Shown: positions 9,503 to 22,300 of the stretch, one piece after another
Layout of the letters: each line of letters opens with the position of its first letter
Position numbering within the stretch: the first letter of the stretch is position 1
NCBI GenBank assembly: GCA_963772555.1
Contig: CAVYXQ010000007.1
Location: 496,001-560,000, forward strand
Direction: 5' to 3'
Length of the DNA stretch: 64,000 nucleotides
From: Roseiarcus sp963772555
GTDB lineage: Bacteria; Pseudomonadota; Alphaproteobacteria; Rhizobiales; Beijerinckiaceae
Made by a program: the position numbers and the translations under genes
Notes under the pieces: generated by a model
Database searches by the model: none
Told to the model about the DNA's origin: nothing
The model's input: the letters and a program-made list of their open reading frames with translations, nothing else

Positions 9503-9868
9503 ATGCCGAGCCTGATTTCCGATTACCTGCCGCTGGTCGTGTTCATCATCCTCGCGACCTTGATCTCGGGCGCGCTGCTCGTCGCCCCGTTTCTTGTCGC
9601 GTTCAAGGCGCCCGACGCCGAGAAACTGTCACCCTACGAATGTGGCTTCGACCCGTTCGACGATGCCCGGATGCGCTTCGACGCTCGCTTCTATCTCGTC
9701 TCGCTCCTGTTCATCATCTTCGATCTCGAAGTGGCGTTCCTGTTTCCCTGGGCGATCGTCTTTCACCACCTTGGGGCCTACGGGTTCTGGTCGATGATGA
9801 TCTTCCTCGCGGTGCTCACCGTAGGATTTGTCTACGAGTGGAACAAGGGAGCGCTGGAATGGGACTGA
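9503..9868 (+). CDS. nuoA: NADH-quinone oxidoreductase subunit A
   Basis: A small membrane subunit of complex I, 121 residues with three hydrophobic segments (residues about 8-30, 65-85 and 92-112). The conserved loop motif YECGFDPFDDAR lies between the first two segments, as in the NuoA/ND3 family. The ATG at 9503 (MPSLISDYLP) is chosen over the longer open frame. It is the first gene of the nuo operon and overlaps nuoB by 10 bp, which suggests translational coupling. Confidence 0.96.
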   Translation: MPSLISDYLPLVVFIILATLISGALLVAPFLVAFKAPDAEKLSPYECGFDPFDDARMRFDARFYLVSLLFIIFDLEVAFLFPWAIVFHHLGAYGFWSMMIFLAVLTVGFVYEWNKGALEWD

Positions 9869-10431
9869 CCGCTGATCCGATCGTCGCGCCCGCGTCCAAG
9901 GGTCTCGTCGACGCCTCCGGCAGACCTATCGGCGCCGGCGACCCTTATTTCGGCGGGATCAGCGACGAACTGGCCGACAAGGGCTTCCTCGTCACCACGA
10001 CTGACGATCTGATCCAATGGGCGCGCACCGGCTCGCTGATGTGGATGACCTTCGGCCTTGCCTGCTGCGCTGTCGAGATGATGCAGCTCTCGATGCCGCG
10101 CTACGACGTCGAGCGGTTCGGCTTCGCGCCGCGCGGTAGCCCCAGGCAGTCGGACGTGATGATCGTCGCGGGTACGCTGACCAACAAGATGGCGCCGGCG
10201 CTGCGCAAGGTCTACGACCAGATGCCCGAGCCTCGCTACGTCATCTCGATGGGCTCCTGCGCCAACGGCGGAGGCTATTATCATTATTCCTACTCGGTGG
10301 TGCGCGGCTGCGACCGCATCGTGCCGGTCGACATCTACGTGCCCGGCTGCCCGCCGACAGCCGAGGCTCTCCTCTACGGCGTTCTGATGCTGCAGAAAAA
10401 GATCCGCCGCACCGGCACAATCGAACGCTAG
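9859..10431 (+). CDS. nuoB: NADH-quinone oxidoreductase subunit B
   Basis: Peripheral-arm subunit of 190 residues that carries cluster N2, the final electron donor to quinone. The tandem cysteines of GLACCAVEMM and the further ligands in SMGSCANGGG and VPGCPPTAEA are all present. The ATG at 9859 lies within the end of nuoA. The C-terminus ends normally with KKIRRTGTIER. Confidence 0.97.
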   Translation: MGLTADPIVAPASKGLVDASGRPIGAGDPYFGGISDELADKGFLVTTTDDLIQWARTGSLMWMTFGLACCAVEMMQLSMPRYDVERFGFAPRGSPRQSDVMIVAGTLTNKMAPALRKVYDQMPEPRYVISMGSCANGGGYYHYSYSVVRGCDRIVPVDIYVPGCPPTAEALLYGVLMLQKKIRRTGTIER

Positions 10432-10459
10432 AGCTCGTGGAAGGACGAAAGACGGCCGA

Positions 10460-11068
10460 ATGGACGAGCGCCTGAATATCATCGCCGACAAGATCGCAGC
10501 CGAGCTGCCCGGCGCCGTGCTTGAGCGGGCCTTTGCGTTCGGCGAGCTCACGCTGACGGTGGACGGGGGCCGCAACATCGAGGTCCTCAGGTTTCTGCGC
10601 GACGATGAGGCAGCTCAGTTCATCTCGATCATCGATATTTCCGGCGTGGATTACCCCGAACGCGAGAAGCGATTCGAAATCGTCTATCATCTTCTGTCGC
10701 CCCGGTTGAACTGCCGCATCCGCGTCAAGCTCGCCACCGACGAGGAGACGCCGGTCTCGAGCGCGACCGAGGTCTATCCCGGCGCCGACTGGTTCGAGCG
10801 CGAAATCTATGACTTGTTCGGCGTCCTGTTCGTTGGACATCCGGATCTCAGGCGCATTCTCACCGACTACGGCTTCGACGGTCATCCCTTGCGCAAGGAC
10901 TTTCCCATGACCGGGTTCGTCGAAGTCCGCTACGACGACCAGGAAAAGCGCGTCCGCTACGAGCCTGTACGCCTCGCCCAGGAGTTCCGCGCCTTCGACT
11001 TCCTGAGCCCTTGGGAGGGGCCGCCGCTTCCAGGCGACGAGAAGGCGAAGGACGACGGCGCGCGGTAG
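10460..11068 (+). CDS. nuoC: NADH-quinone oxidoreductase subunit C
   Basis: Peripheral-arm subunit of 202 residues (30 kDa family). The family signature EREIYDLFGVLFVGHPDLRR, the segment GHPLRKDFPMTGFVEVRYD and the ending FDFLSPWEGP are intact. It is a separate gene here, not fused to nuoD as in enterobacteria. It begins 28 bp after nuoB. Confidence 0.96.
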   Translation: MDERLNIIADKIAAELPGAVLERAFAFGELTLTVDGGRNIEVLRFLRDDEAAQFISIIDISGVDYPEREKRFEIVYHLLSPRLNCRIRVKLATDEETPVSSATEVYPGADWFEREIYDLFGVLFVGHPDLRRILTDYGFDGHPLRKDFPMTGFVEVRYDDQEKRVRYEPVRLAQEFRAFDFLSPWEGPPLPGDEKAKDDGAR

Positions 11069-11146
11069 GCGAGCCGCAGTGACCGGGACGGGCCCTAACG
11101 CGATCTCAGAGTTTGGCAGGAAGCAATCAGCGACTCTGCGGCGACC

Positions 11147-12337
11147 ATGAACGATCAGAACCTGCGCAACTTCTCGATCAACTTCGGGCCACAGCATCCG
11201 GCGGCCCACGGCGTGCTGCGGCTCGTGCTCGAGCTCGACGGCGAAGTGGTCGAGCGCGTCGACCCGCACATCGGCCTCCTGCATCGCGGCACCGAGAAGC
11301 TGATGGAGGCGCGCACCTATCTCCAGAACGTGCCTTATCTCGACCGGCTCGACTATGTCGCGCCGATGAATCAGGAGCACGCCTACGCGCTCGCGGTCGA
11401 GCGTCTGCTCGGCATTTCGATCCCGCGCCGGGCCCAGCTTATCCGCGTGCTCTATTGCGAGATCGGCCGCCTTCTGTCGCATCTGCTCCAGATCACGACG
11501 CAAGCGATGGATGTCGGCGCGCTGACGCCTCCGCTTTGGGGCTTCGAGGAGCGCGAGAAACTGATGGTGTTTTACGAGCGCGCCAGCGGCTCGCGCATGC
11601 ATGCGGCCTACTTCCGTCCGGGCGGCGTGCATGAGGATCTGCCGCGGAAGCTCATCGACGACATCTATGCCTTCTGCGATCCGTTTCTCAAAGTCTGCGA
11701 CGATCTCGAGACGCTGTTGACCGGCAACCGCATCTTCAAGCAGCGCAACGTCGACATCGGCGTCGTTAAGCTTGCTGACGCTTGGGCGTGGGGCTTCTCG
11801 GGCGTGATGTTGCGCGGCTCGGGCGCGGCCTGGGACCTGCGCAAGTCGCAGCCCTACGAATGTTACGAGGAGATGGAGTTCGACATTCCGGTCGGCAAGA
11901 ACGGCGACTGCTACGACCGCTATCTGATCCGCATGGCCGAGATGCGCCAGTCGGCGGGCATCATGAAGCAGTGCTGCGAGAAACTCAACTCGGCGGACGG
12001 AGGGGGTCCGGTCGCCACCGACGACGGAAAGATCTTCCCGCCGAAGCGCGCCGTCATGAAGAAGTCGATGGAGGCGCTTATCCATCACTTCAAGCTCTAC
12101 ACCGAAGGCTACAAGGTGCCGGCGGGTGAGGTCTACGCCGCGGTCGAGGCGCCAAAGGGCGAGTTCGGGGTCTATCTCGTGTCCGACGGCTCCAACAGAC
12201 CCTATCGCGTCAAATTGCGCGCGCCGAGCTTCGCCCATCTGCAGGCTATGGATTTCCTCTGTCGCAAGCACATGCTGGCCGATGTCAGCGCGATCCTCGG
12301 CTCGCTTGACGTTGTGTTCGGGGAGGTCGACAGGTGA
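11147..12337 (+). CDS. nuoD: NADH-quinone oxidoreductase subunit D
   Basis: The 49-kDa quinone-site subunit, 396 residues. The hallmark FGPQHPAAHGVLR near the N-terminus and HIGLLHRGTEKLME are intact, as is the C-terminal DVVFGEVDR. It forms the quinone pocket with NuoB. A 78-bp spacer separates it from nuoC. Confidence 0.97.
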   Translation: MNDQNLRNFSINFGPQHPAAHGVLRLVLELDGEVVERVDPHIGLLHRGTEKLMEARTYLQNVPYLDRLDYVAPMNQEHAYALAVERLLGISIPRRAQLIRVLYCEIGRLLSHLLQITTQAMDVGALTPPLWGFEEREKLMVFYERASGSRMHAAYFRPGGVHEDLPRKLIDDIYAFCDPFLKVCDDLETLLTGNRIFKQRNVDIGVVKLADAWAWGFSGVMLRGSGAAWDLRKSQPYECYEEMEFDIPVGKNGDCYDRYLIRMAEMRQSAGIMKQCCEKLNSADGGGPVATDDGKIFPPKRAVMKKSMEALIHHFKLYTEGYKVPAGEVYAAVEAPKGEFGVYLVSDGSNRPYRVKLRAPSFAHLQAMDFLCRKHMLADVSAILGSLDVVFGEVDR

Positions 12338-12345
12338 CAGTCCTC

Positions 12346-12390
12346 TGCCGTCATCCGGCCCTTCGGGCCCTCTCCCGCAGGCGCGCCGCT
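12346..12390. repeat. Fragment of a dispersed intergenic palindrome
   Basis: The 90-bp nuoD-nuoE gap contains GCCGTCATCCGGCCCTTCGG followed by CCTCTCCCGCAGGCG. Related CCGCAGGCGGGA or TGCGGGAGA motifs occur between nuoI and nuoJ and upstream of thrS. It looks like a remnant of a genome-wide hairpin element; the boundaries are approximate. Confidence 0.45.
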
Positions 12391-12427
12391 TCGCGACCCG
12401 GTGTCGCCTTCGAGGACGGTCTAGCCC

Positions 12428-13195
12428 ATGTCCGTCCGCCGGCTTGCCGAGGTTCAGCCCGAGAGCTTCGAATTCACCCCCGAGAACAAGGCATGGGCGG
12501 AGAAGGAGATCGCCAAGTATCCGCCGGGTCGGCAGGCGTCGGCGGTCATCGCCCTGTTGTGGCGAGCGCAGGAGCAGAGCGGGTACTGGCTGCCGAAGCC
12601 GGCGATCGAAAAAGTCGCTCAGATGCTCGACATGCCCAACATCCGGGTGCTGGAGGTCGCGACATTCTACACTATGTTCAACCTCGAGCCGGTCGGGCGC
12701 TATTACGTGCAACTCTGCGGCACGACGCCGTGCATGCTGCGCGGGGCCGAAGCCATCAAGGCGATCTTGCGGAAGCGCATCGGCGAACAGGGGCATGTGA
12801 CGGCCGACGGCGCGTTTTCGTGGACCGAGGTCGAGTGTCTCGGCGCCTGCTGCAATGCGCCGATGGTTCAGATCAACCAGGACTATTACGAGGATCTGAC
12901 GCCGGAGAACTTCCTGCGCCTGCTCGACGATCTGTCGTCGGGACGTCCGGTCAGAAAGGGGTCGCAAATCGGCCGAGTCTCGTCCGAGCCGGTCGGCGGC
13001 CTGACGTCGCTGACGACGCTTTATGGAGCCAACGGCCTGAGCGGTCCGATGAGCGCCGGCGGCCCGTCGCCCGCGAACGATCAGCGCGCCAGGTGCCGGC
13101 GCCAAGCGAGGCCCCGGCTGAGGCCGCCAGCCGACACAGCAGGCCTCAGAGATGGCGATCCAGGTCATTCTTCCGGCGCGAAAATGGAACTTTAG
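12428..13195 (+). CDS. nuoE: NADH-quinone oxidoreductase subunit E
   Basis: The 24-kDa subunit of the NADH-oxidising module, carrying a 2Fe-2S cluster. The thioredoxin-like domain shows the four cysteines in LCGTTPCML and ECLGACCNAP. The protein of 255 residues has a family-like body up to about residue 190. It is followed by a low-complexity, Pro/Arg-rich tail that is poorly conserved in general. That tail could hide a frameshift, since it lacks the usual charged Lys/Ala composition. It ends 3 bp before nuoF. Confidence 0.94.
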   Translation: MSVRRLAEVQPESFEFTPENKAWAEKEIAKYPPGRQASAVIALLWRAQEQSGYWLPKPAIEKVAQMLDMPNIRVLEVATFYTMFNLEPVGRYYVQLCGTTPCMLRGAEAIKAILRKRIGEQGHVTADGAFSWTEVECLGACCNAPMVQINQDYYEDLTPENFLRLLDDLSSGRPVRKGSQIGRVSSEPVGGLTSLTTLYGANGLSGPMSAGGPSPANDQRARCRRQARPRLRPPADTAGLRDGDPGHSSGAKMEL

Positions 13196-13198
13196 GCG

Positions 13199-14503
<1,305 letters not shown>

Positions 14504-14536
14504 GGGACTCGACATGCAAGGCGCGGTAACCATCAA

Positions 14537-15004
14537 ATGACGGTGCACATCGCCCAGCTCAACATTGGCCGGCCGCTCCATCCGCTCGATGATGCGCGAA
14601 TGGCCGAATTCATGGACAACCTCGACCGGGTCAACGCGATCGCCGAGCGCAGCCCCGGGTTCGTCTGGCGGCTGAAGGACGAGAGCAACAACGCGACCTC
14701 GCTGCGGCCGTTCGATGATCCGAACATGCTGGTCAACATGTCGGTCTGGGAGAGCGTGGAAACGCTCGAGCGCTTCGTCTGGGCCACGGTCCACCAGCGC
14801 TTCTACAACCGCAAGGGCGGCTGGTTCGAGAAGCTGGCGACGCCCCATTTTGTCATGTGGCCGATACCGGCGGGGCATATTCCTGATCTGGCCGAGGCCA
14901 AGGCGCGCCTTGAGCATCTCGCGCGCCATGGCGACAGCGACTTTGCCTTCGGCTGGGGGCATCTCGCCCATATCAAGCTGTGGATGGGCCGAAAGTGCGG
15001 ATGA
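14537..15004 (+). CDS. DUF3291 protein inside the nuo operon
   Basis: A protein of 155 residues that matches the DUF3291 family by its start HIAQLNIGRPLHPLDD and by MSVWESVETLERFVW and RKGGWFEKL. The family has a dimeric alpha/beta-barrel like antibiotic-biosynthesis monooxygenases; its function is unknown. It lies between nuoF (33 bp upstream) and a pentapeptide-repeat gene with which it overlaps by ATGA, so it is probably co-transcribed with complex I. No membrane segment or metal motif is visible. Confidence 0.8.
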   Translation: MTVHIAQLNIGRPLHPLDDARMAEFMDNLDRVNAIAERSPGFVWRLKDESNNATSLRPFDDPNMLVNMSVWESVETLERFVWATVHQRFYNRKGGWFEKLATPHFVMWPIPAGHIPDLAEAKARLEHLARHGDSDFAFGWGHLAHIKLWMGRKCG

Positions 15005-15339
15005 ACTTTCAAGAGCCGATCGGCGTCCTGAAAATCGGGGGCGAGAAACAGCGGCTGGACGTCTGCCACGCCGACCTGTCGGGTTCGCGGTTCGACGATG
15101 TCAATCTTTCCGGCTGCGATTTTCGCAACGTCAACATGTCGGGCTGCTCGTTCGACGATCTCAATATGTCCGGCTGGCGCATCCATAACGTGAACCTTGC
15201 GGGATTGCGGGTCGAGAAGGCCAATCTGGCCGGCGCGTCGATCGTCGAAGCGCGGCTCGAGGGCGCGGTGATCGACGGCATCGCCGTCACCGATCTGCTC
15301 GCCTACTGGCGCGCCGGGCACGGGGCGAACAGCGCATGA
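15001..15339 (+). CDS. Pentapeptide-repeat protein inside the nuo operon
   Basis: A small protein of 112 residues made largely of about 14 pentapeptides of the A(D/N)LxG type, running from ADLSG through VNLSG, VNMSG, LNMSG, VNLAG and ANLAG to ARLEG. These should fold as a right-handed quadrilateral beta-helix. The ATG at 15001 overlaps the stop of the DUF3291 gene (ATGA); a GTG at 14980 is an alternative. The stop overlaps the nuoG start. The role is unknown; the coupling to nuoG suggests expression with complex I. Confidence 0.85.
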   Translation: MNFQEPIGVLKIGGEKQRLDVCHADLSGSRFDDVNLSGCDFRNVNMSGCSFDDLNMSGWRIHNVNLAGLRVEKANLAGASIVEARLEGAVIDGIAVTDLLAYWRAGHGANSA

Positions 15340-17400
15340 GCAAAATCATCATCGACGGCAAGGAGCTTGACGTTCCGGCCGAATTCACGCTTCTGCAGGC
15401 TTGCGAAGCCGCCGGCTCCGAAGTGCCGCGCTTCTGCTTCCATGAGCGCCTGTCGATCGCCGGCAATTGCCGGATGTGCCTCGTCGAGGTAAAGGGCGGC
15501 CCGCCGAAGCCGACCGCATCCTGCGCCATGGCGGTCAAAGACCTCAGACCAGGGCCGAAGGGAGAGCCGCCGGTCGTCGAGACGAACTCGCCGATGGTGC
15601 GCAAAGCCCGGCGCGGGGTGATGGAGTTCCTGCTCATCAATCACCCGCTCGATTGCCCGATTTGCGATCAGGGCGGCGAATGCGACCTGCAGGATCAGGC
15701 TATGGCCTACGGCGCCGATTCCTCGCGCTTCCACGAGAACAAGCGCGCAGTCGAGGACAAATATCTCGGCCCTCTCGTCAAGACGTCGATGAACCGGTGC
15801 ATCCAGTGCACGCGCTGCGTGCGGTTTGTGACCGAGGTCGCGGGCGTTCCGGAGCTCGGCGCTACCGGCCGCGGCGAGGACATGGAGATCACCTCCTACC
15901 TCGAGCACGCGCTGACCTCGGAACTCCAGGCCAACGTCATCGATCTCTGCCCGGTCGGGGCATTGACCTCGAAGCCGACGGCCTTCCATGCCCGACCTTG
16001 GGAATTCAGCCATACGGAATCGGTCGACGTCATGGATGCGATCGGTTCGGCGATCCGAATCGATTCGCGCGGCCGGGAAGTGGTGCGCGTGCTGCCGCGC
16101 ACCAACGACGAGATCAACGAGGAGTGGATCTCCGACAAGACGCGCTACGCCATCGACGGCCTCAAGGTTCAGCGTCTCGACCGGCCCTACCTTCGCCTCG
16201 ACGGCAAGCTGACTGCGGTGAGCTGGGGCAAGGCGTTCGCCGCCATCGTCGCCAAGATCAGGGAGGTCCGGCCGGCGAGGATCGGCGCGATCGTCGGCGA
16301 CCTCGCGTCGGTCGAGGAGATGTTCGCCCTCAAAGGGCTCATGGCCAAGCTCGGTTCGCCGAACATCGATTGCCGCCAGGACGGCTCGATGCTCCACCCG
16401 AAATTCGGCCGCGGCTCCTATATCTTCAATTCGACGATCGCCGGCATCGATCAGGCAGACGCCATTATCGTCATCGGCTCCAACCCGCGCCGCGAGGCCC
16501 CCGTCCTCAACGCGCGCATCCGCAAGCGCTGGCTGAAGGGCGGGATCAATGGTCGGCCTTATCGGCCAGCAGGCCGACCTGACCTACAATTACAGCTATC
16601 TCGGCGCCGGGCCGGAAACGCTTGCGGCGCTTGCCGAGAAGCTGGCGCCCGGCAGGAGAAAGCCGATGTTTGTCATCGGCCCTGCGGCGCACACGCGTCC
16701 TGACGGCGTTGCGGCGCTTGCCAGTCTCGCGAAGGCGGCGCTCGCCGCCGGCGTCATCAGGGAGGGCTGGAACGGCTTCAACGTGCTGCATACGGCCGCC
16801 TCCCGCGTCGGGGGGCTCGATCTCGGCCTTGTGCCGGGGGAGGGCGGGATCAACGCCGCGGCGATGGCGAAATCGGATGGAGTGGACGTCCTCTTCAATC
16901 TCGGCGCGGACGAAATCGACATTCAGCCTGGGGCCTTTGTCGTCTACATCGGCACGCACGGCGACCGTGGCGCGCACCGCGCCGACGTGATCCTGCCGGG
17001 GGCCGCCTACACCGAGAAGACCGGCATCTACGTCAACACCGAAGGCCGGCCGCAGTTCGCCGAGCGTGCCGTCTTTCCGCCGGGCGATGCGCGCGAGGAC
17101 TGGTCGATTCTGCGCGCCCTCTCGGACCCGCTCGGGGCGAAACTGCCTTACGACTTGCTGACCCAGCTCCGCGCGACCCTCGCCGCCGCCTATCCTCATC
17201 TCGTGCGCTTCGATCGGGTCGCAGCGGCGGATGCGTCGGCGCTGTCCAATCTCGCTTCGCTCGGCGGCGCGGTCGACAGGACGCCGTTCGGCGCAACGGT
17301 GCAGGATTTCTATCTCACCAACCCGATTGCGCGCGCCTCGCGCGTCATGGCGGAGTGCTCGGCCCTGGCGCTCGGGCGCAAGCTCGAAGCGGCGGAATAG
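15336..17400 (+). pseudogene. nuoG: NADH-quinone oxidoreductase subunit G with a one-base insertion
   Basis: The 75-kDa iron-sulfur subunit. The first part contains the 2Fe-2S ligands (FCFHERLSIAGNCRMCLVE), HPLDCPICDQGGECDLQDQ and NRCIQCTRCVRF. The frame breaks after RKRWLKGGI. Removing one T near 16550 (ATC-AAG-GTC) joins it to VGLIGQQADLTYNYSYLGAG and to a normal end at 17400, 687 residues in total. As read, the protein would end at 16703. The rest of the operon is intact and complex I needs NuoG, so a sequence error is more likely than a real mutation. Its start overlaps the pentapeptide gene by 4 bp. Confidence 0.92.
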
Positions 17401-17407
17401 GAAAGAC

Positions 17408-18577
17408 ATGAGCAGCGCGCATCCGACCCGCCCAGCCTCTTCTTCCTGGCTCGCCATCGCCGGGGTCGCCGCGCTGGTTGCGGCGGCTGTCATCATTGCG
17501 CTGCTATGGTTCCTGATCGCCGGCGGCTATTTCGCCGCCTTCGGCCACTGGATGCACGCGACCGACATCGGGACGGCCGTTCGCTACGTGCTGGAGAGCC
17601 TGCTTCTGCTGGTCTGCCTGCTGCTGTCGACGGCCGCCCTCATCTATATCGAGCGCAAGATCTGGGGCGCGGTGCAATTGCGCCGGGGTCCCAACGTGGT
17701 CGGGCCGTGGGGCGTCCTGCAGCCGTTCGCGGATTTTCTCAAGTTCATCCTCAAAGAGCCGATCATTCCGGCCAGCGCCAACAAGGGCGTCTTCGTGATG
17801 GCGCCGATGGTGTCGGTCGTGCTTGCCATGGCGGCCTGGGCGGTCCTTCCCCTGGCGAACGGCTGGGTGATCAGCGACATCAACGTCGGCATTCTCTACC
17901 TCTTCGCCGTCTCCTCGCTCGGCGTCTACGGCATCATCATGGCGGGGTGGGCTTCGAACTCGAAGTATGCGCTGCTCTCGGCCTTGCGCGCGGCGGCGCA
18001 AATGGTCTCCTACGAGGTGTCGATCGGCTTCGTGATCGTCACCGTCGTCATGTGCTCCGGTTCGCTCAATCTTTCCGACATCGTGCGCGCGCAAGACACA
18101 AGGTTCGGCCTGCTCGGCTGGTACTGGCTGCCGCTCCTGCCGATGTTCATCATTTTCTTCGTTTCCGCGCTCGCCGAAGCGAACCGGCCGCCGTTCGACC
18201 TGACCGAAGCGGAATCGGAGCTGGTGGCCGGCTATTACGTCGAATATTCCGCTTCGCTCTTCCTGCTGCAGTACTTGACCGAGCTCGTCGCCGTCCTGAC
18301 GTTGTCGGCGATGACGGCTGTGCTGTTTCTCGGCGGCTGGCTGTCGCCGCTGCCGTTTCCGCCCTTCACCTGGGTTCCGGGCGTGATCTGGTTCCTCCTC
18401 AAACTATGGTCGGTTGTCTTCATGTTCTCGATGGTCAAGGCGTTCGTGCCGCGATATCGATACGACCAGCTGATGCGGCTTGGCTGGAAGGTGTTCCTGC
18501 CGATCTCGCTGGTCATGGTCGTCGTGGTGGCCGCCGTTCTGGAATTCACCGGGCTCGGCGCGAACGTGTCTGGATGA
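17408..18577 (+). CDS. nuoH: NADH-quinone oxidoreductase subunit H
   Basis: A membrane subunit of 389 residues at the junction with the peripheral arm. It has about eight to nine hydrophobic segments. Family motifs are YIERKIWGAVQLRRGPNVVGP, FADFLKFILKEPIIPA and EANRPPFDLTEAESELVAGY, which line the quinone channel. It starts at the ATG at 17408, 7 bp after nuoG. Confidence 0.97.
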   Translation: MSSAHPTRPASSSWLAIAGVAALVAAAVIIALLWFLIAGGYFAAFGHWMHATDIGTAVRYVLESLLLLVCLLLSTAALIYIERKIWGAVQLRRGPNVVGPWGVLQPFADFLKFILKEPIIPASANKGVFVMAPMVSVVLAMAAWAVLPLANGWVISDINVGILYLFAVSSLGVYGIIMAGWASNSKYALLSALRAAAQMVSYEVSIGFVIVTVVMCSGSLNLSDIVRAQDTRFGLLGWYWLPLLPMFIIFFVSALAEANRPPFDLTEAESELVAGYYVEYSASLFLLQYLTELVAVLTLSAMTAVLFLGGWLSPLPFPPFTWVPGVIWFLLKLWSVVFMFSMVKAFVPRYRYDQLMRLGWKVFLPISLVMVVVVAAVLEFTGLGANVSG

Positions 18578-18593
18578 CGGGAAAGGCAACCTT

Positions 18594-19088
18594 ATGTCTC
18601 TGAGGCTCGCTCAAGGAGTGCGGTCAGTATTCCTCCTCGAATTCTTCGCCGCCCTGTCCCTGTCCGTCCGCTACATGTTCAAGCCGAGGGCGACCCTTAA
18701 CTATCCGAACGAAAAGGGTCCGCTTTCGCCGCGCTTCCGCGGCGAGCATGCGCTTCGCCGCTACCCCAACGGCGAAGAGCGCTGCATCGCTTGCAAGCTC
18801 TGCGAGGCGATCTGCCCGGCGCAGGCGATCACGATCGAGGCCGGGCCGCGACGCAACGACGGCACGCGGCGCACGACGCGCTACGACATCGACATGACGA
18901 AATGCATCTACTGCGGCTTCTGCCAGGAGGCCTGCCCGGTGGACGCGATCGTCGAGGGACCGAACTTCGAATTCGCCGTCGAGACGCGCGAAGAGCTTTT
19001 CTACGACAGGGACCGGCTCCTGGGGAACGGCGCGCGCTGGGAGCGGGAGATCGCTCGCAACATAGCGATGGACGCCCCCTATAGGTGA
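18594..19088 (+). CDS. nuoI: NADH-quinone oxidoreductase subunit I
   Basis: The 23-kDa ferredoxin-like subunit of 164 residues, carrying clusters N6a and N6b. Two 4Fe-4S motifs are complete: CIACKLCEAICPAQ and CIYCGFCQEACPVDA. The ATG at 18594 (MSLRLAQGV) is chosen over upstream in-frame codons inside nuoH. Confidence 0.97.
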   Translation: MSLRLAQGVRSVFLLEFFAALSLSVRYMFKPRATLNYPNEKGPLSPRFRGEHALRRYPNGEERCIACKLCEAICPAQAITIEAGPRRNDGTRRTTRYDIDMTKCIYCGFCQEACPVDAIVEGPNFEFAVETREELFYDRDRLLGNGARWEREIARNIAMDAPYR

Positions 19089-19181
19089 CGATTCCCTTCT
19101 CCTCCACCGGCGTGACCCGGGGATCGCGGAAGGGCCAGGTGAGGGTTTGGGTGGCGGGCGAAGCCCACATCCAGCGTTTCG

Positions 19182-19252
19182 CGCCGCCTTCTTCCGCAGG
19201 CGGGAAAAGGGGATTCGCCCCCATTCCCGCCTGCGGGAGACAGGGGCGGCGT
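19182..19252. repeat. Imperfect 70-bp hairpin element between nuoI and nuoJ
   Basis: CGCCGCC followed by TTCCGCAGGCGGGAA on the left can pair with TTCCCGCCTGCGGGA and GGGGCGGCG on the right around a small ATTCG loop. The arms are long but imperfect. It sits in the 187-bp nuoI-nuoJ gap and shares motifs with fragments at 12346 and 40106. It has no T tract, so it is probably a dispersed repeat and not an intrinsic terminator. Confidence 0.55.
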
Positions 19253-19275
19253 GAGGGCAATTCGTGAGGCTGACG

Positions 19276-19875
19276 ATGGCTGAGCATGTGTTCTTCTGGA
19301 TCTTTTCGACGATCCTCGTCGGATCCGCGTTCTCGGTCATCGTGGCCAGGGACCCGGTTCACTCCGTGCTGTTCCTGATCCTCGCCTTCGTCAATGCAGC
19401 GGGCCTCTTCCTGCTGTTGGGGGCTGAATTCCTGGCGATGATCCTCATCGTCGTCTATGTCGGCGCCGTCGCAGTGCTGTTTCTCTTCATCATCATGCTG
19501 CTCGACGTGGACTTCGCTCGCATGAGGGAAGGCTTTGTCCAATATTTGCCGCAGGGGCTTCTGATCGCCTTTTGCGTCGCGACCGAGCTCGTCTACGTGG
19601 TCTCGGGCTGGGCCCTTTCATCGAATTCGGCTCGACCGGCCACCCCTTCGGGCACGCTGTCGAACACCGCGGCGCTCGGCGAGGTGCTCTACACCCGGTA
19701 CTTCTACTTCTTCCAGACGGCGGGCATGATCCTGCTGACGGCGATGATCGGGGCCATCGTCATCACGTTGCACCACAAGGCGGGGGTTAAACGCCAGGAC
19801 GTCGGCGCTCAGGTTGGGCGCGATCCCGCGACTGCGGTCGAACTGCGCAAGGTGCCCTCGCGCGCCGGCCTCTGA
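19276..19875 (+). CDS. nuoJ: NADH-quinone oxidoreductase subunit J
   Basis: A membrane subunit (ND6 family) of 199 residues with about five hydrophobic helices. The conserved EFLAMILIVVYVGAVAVLFLF, which contains the helix-3 region, is present, with RYFYFFQTAGMILLTAMIGA later. The ATG at 19276 (MAEHVFF) is preferred to the GTG at 19264. It follows the hairpin element and is 14 bp from nuoK. Confidence 0.95.
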   Translation: MAEHVFFWIFSTILVGSAFSVIVARDPVHSVLFLILAFVNAAGLFLLLGAEFLAMILIVVYVGAVAVLFLFIIMLLDVDFARMREGFVQYLPQGLLIAFCVATELVYVVSGWALSSNSARPATPSGTLSNTAALGEVLYTRYFYFFQTAGMILLTAMIGAIVITLHHKAGVKRQDVGAQVGRDPATAVELRKVPSRAGL

Positions 19876-19889
19876 AGGATCGCTTTCCC

Positions 19890-20192
19890 ATGGATCTCAC
19901 CAACTATCTGACACTCGCGGCGATCGTGTTCACGATTGGCGTGGCTGGCATCATTCTCAATCACAAGAACATCATTATCATCCTGATGTCGATCGAGTTG
20001 ATCCTGCTCTCGGTCAACATCAATCTCGTCGCCTTCTCGACCTTCCGCGGCGATCTGACCGGCCAGGCCTTCGCGCTCTTCGTGCTGACCGTCGCCGCCG
20101 CCGAGGCGGCGATCGGTCTGGCAATCCTTGTTGCCTATTACCGCAATCGCGGATCGATCGCGGTTGAAGACATCAACGCGCTCAAGGGCTGA
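19890..20192 (+). CDS. nuoK: NADH-quinone oxidoreductase subunit K
   Basis: A small antiporter-like membrane subunit (ND4L) of 100 residues with three helices. The conserved glutamate-containing helices (MSIELILLSVNINLVAF and LTVAAAEAAIGLAILV) are present. It ends 10 bp before nuoL. Confidence 0.97.
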   Translation: MDLTNYLTLAAIVFTIGVAGIILNHKNIIIILMSIELILLSVNINLVAFSTFRGDLTGQAFALFVLTVAAAEAAIGLAILVAYYRNRGSIAVEDINALKG

Positions 20193-20202
20193 GACGGACT
20201 CG

Positions 20203-22299
<2,097 letters not shown>

Positions 22300-22300
<1 letters not shown>

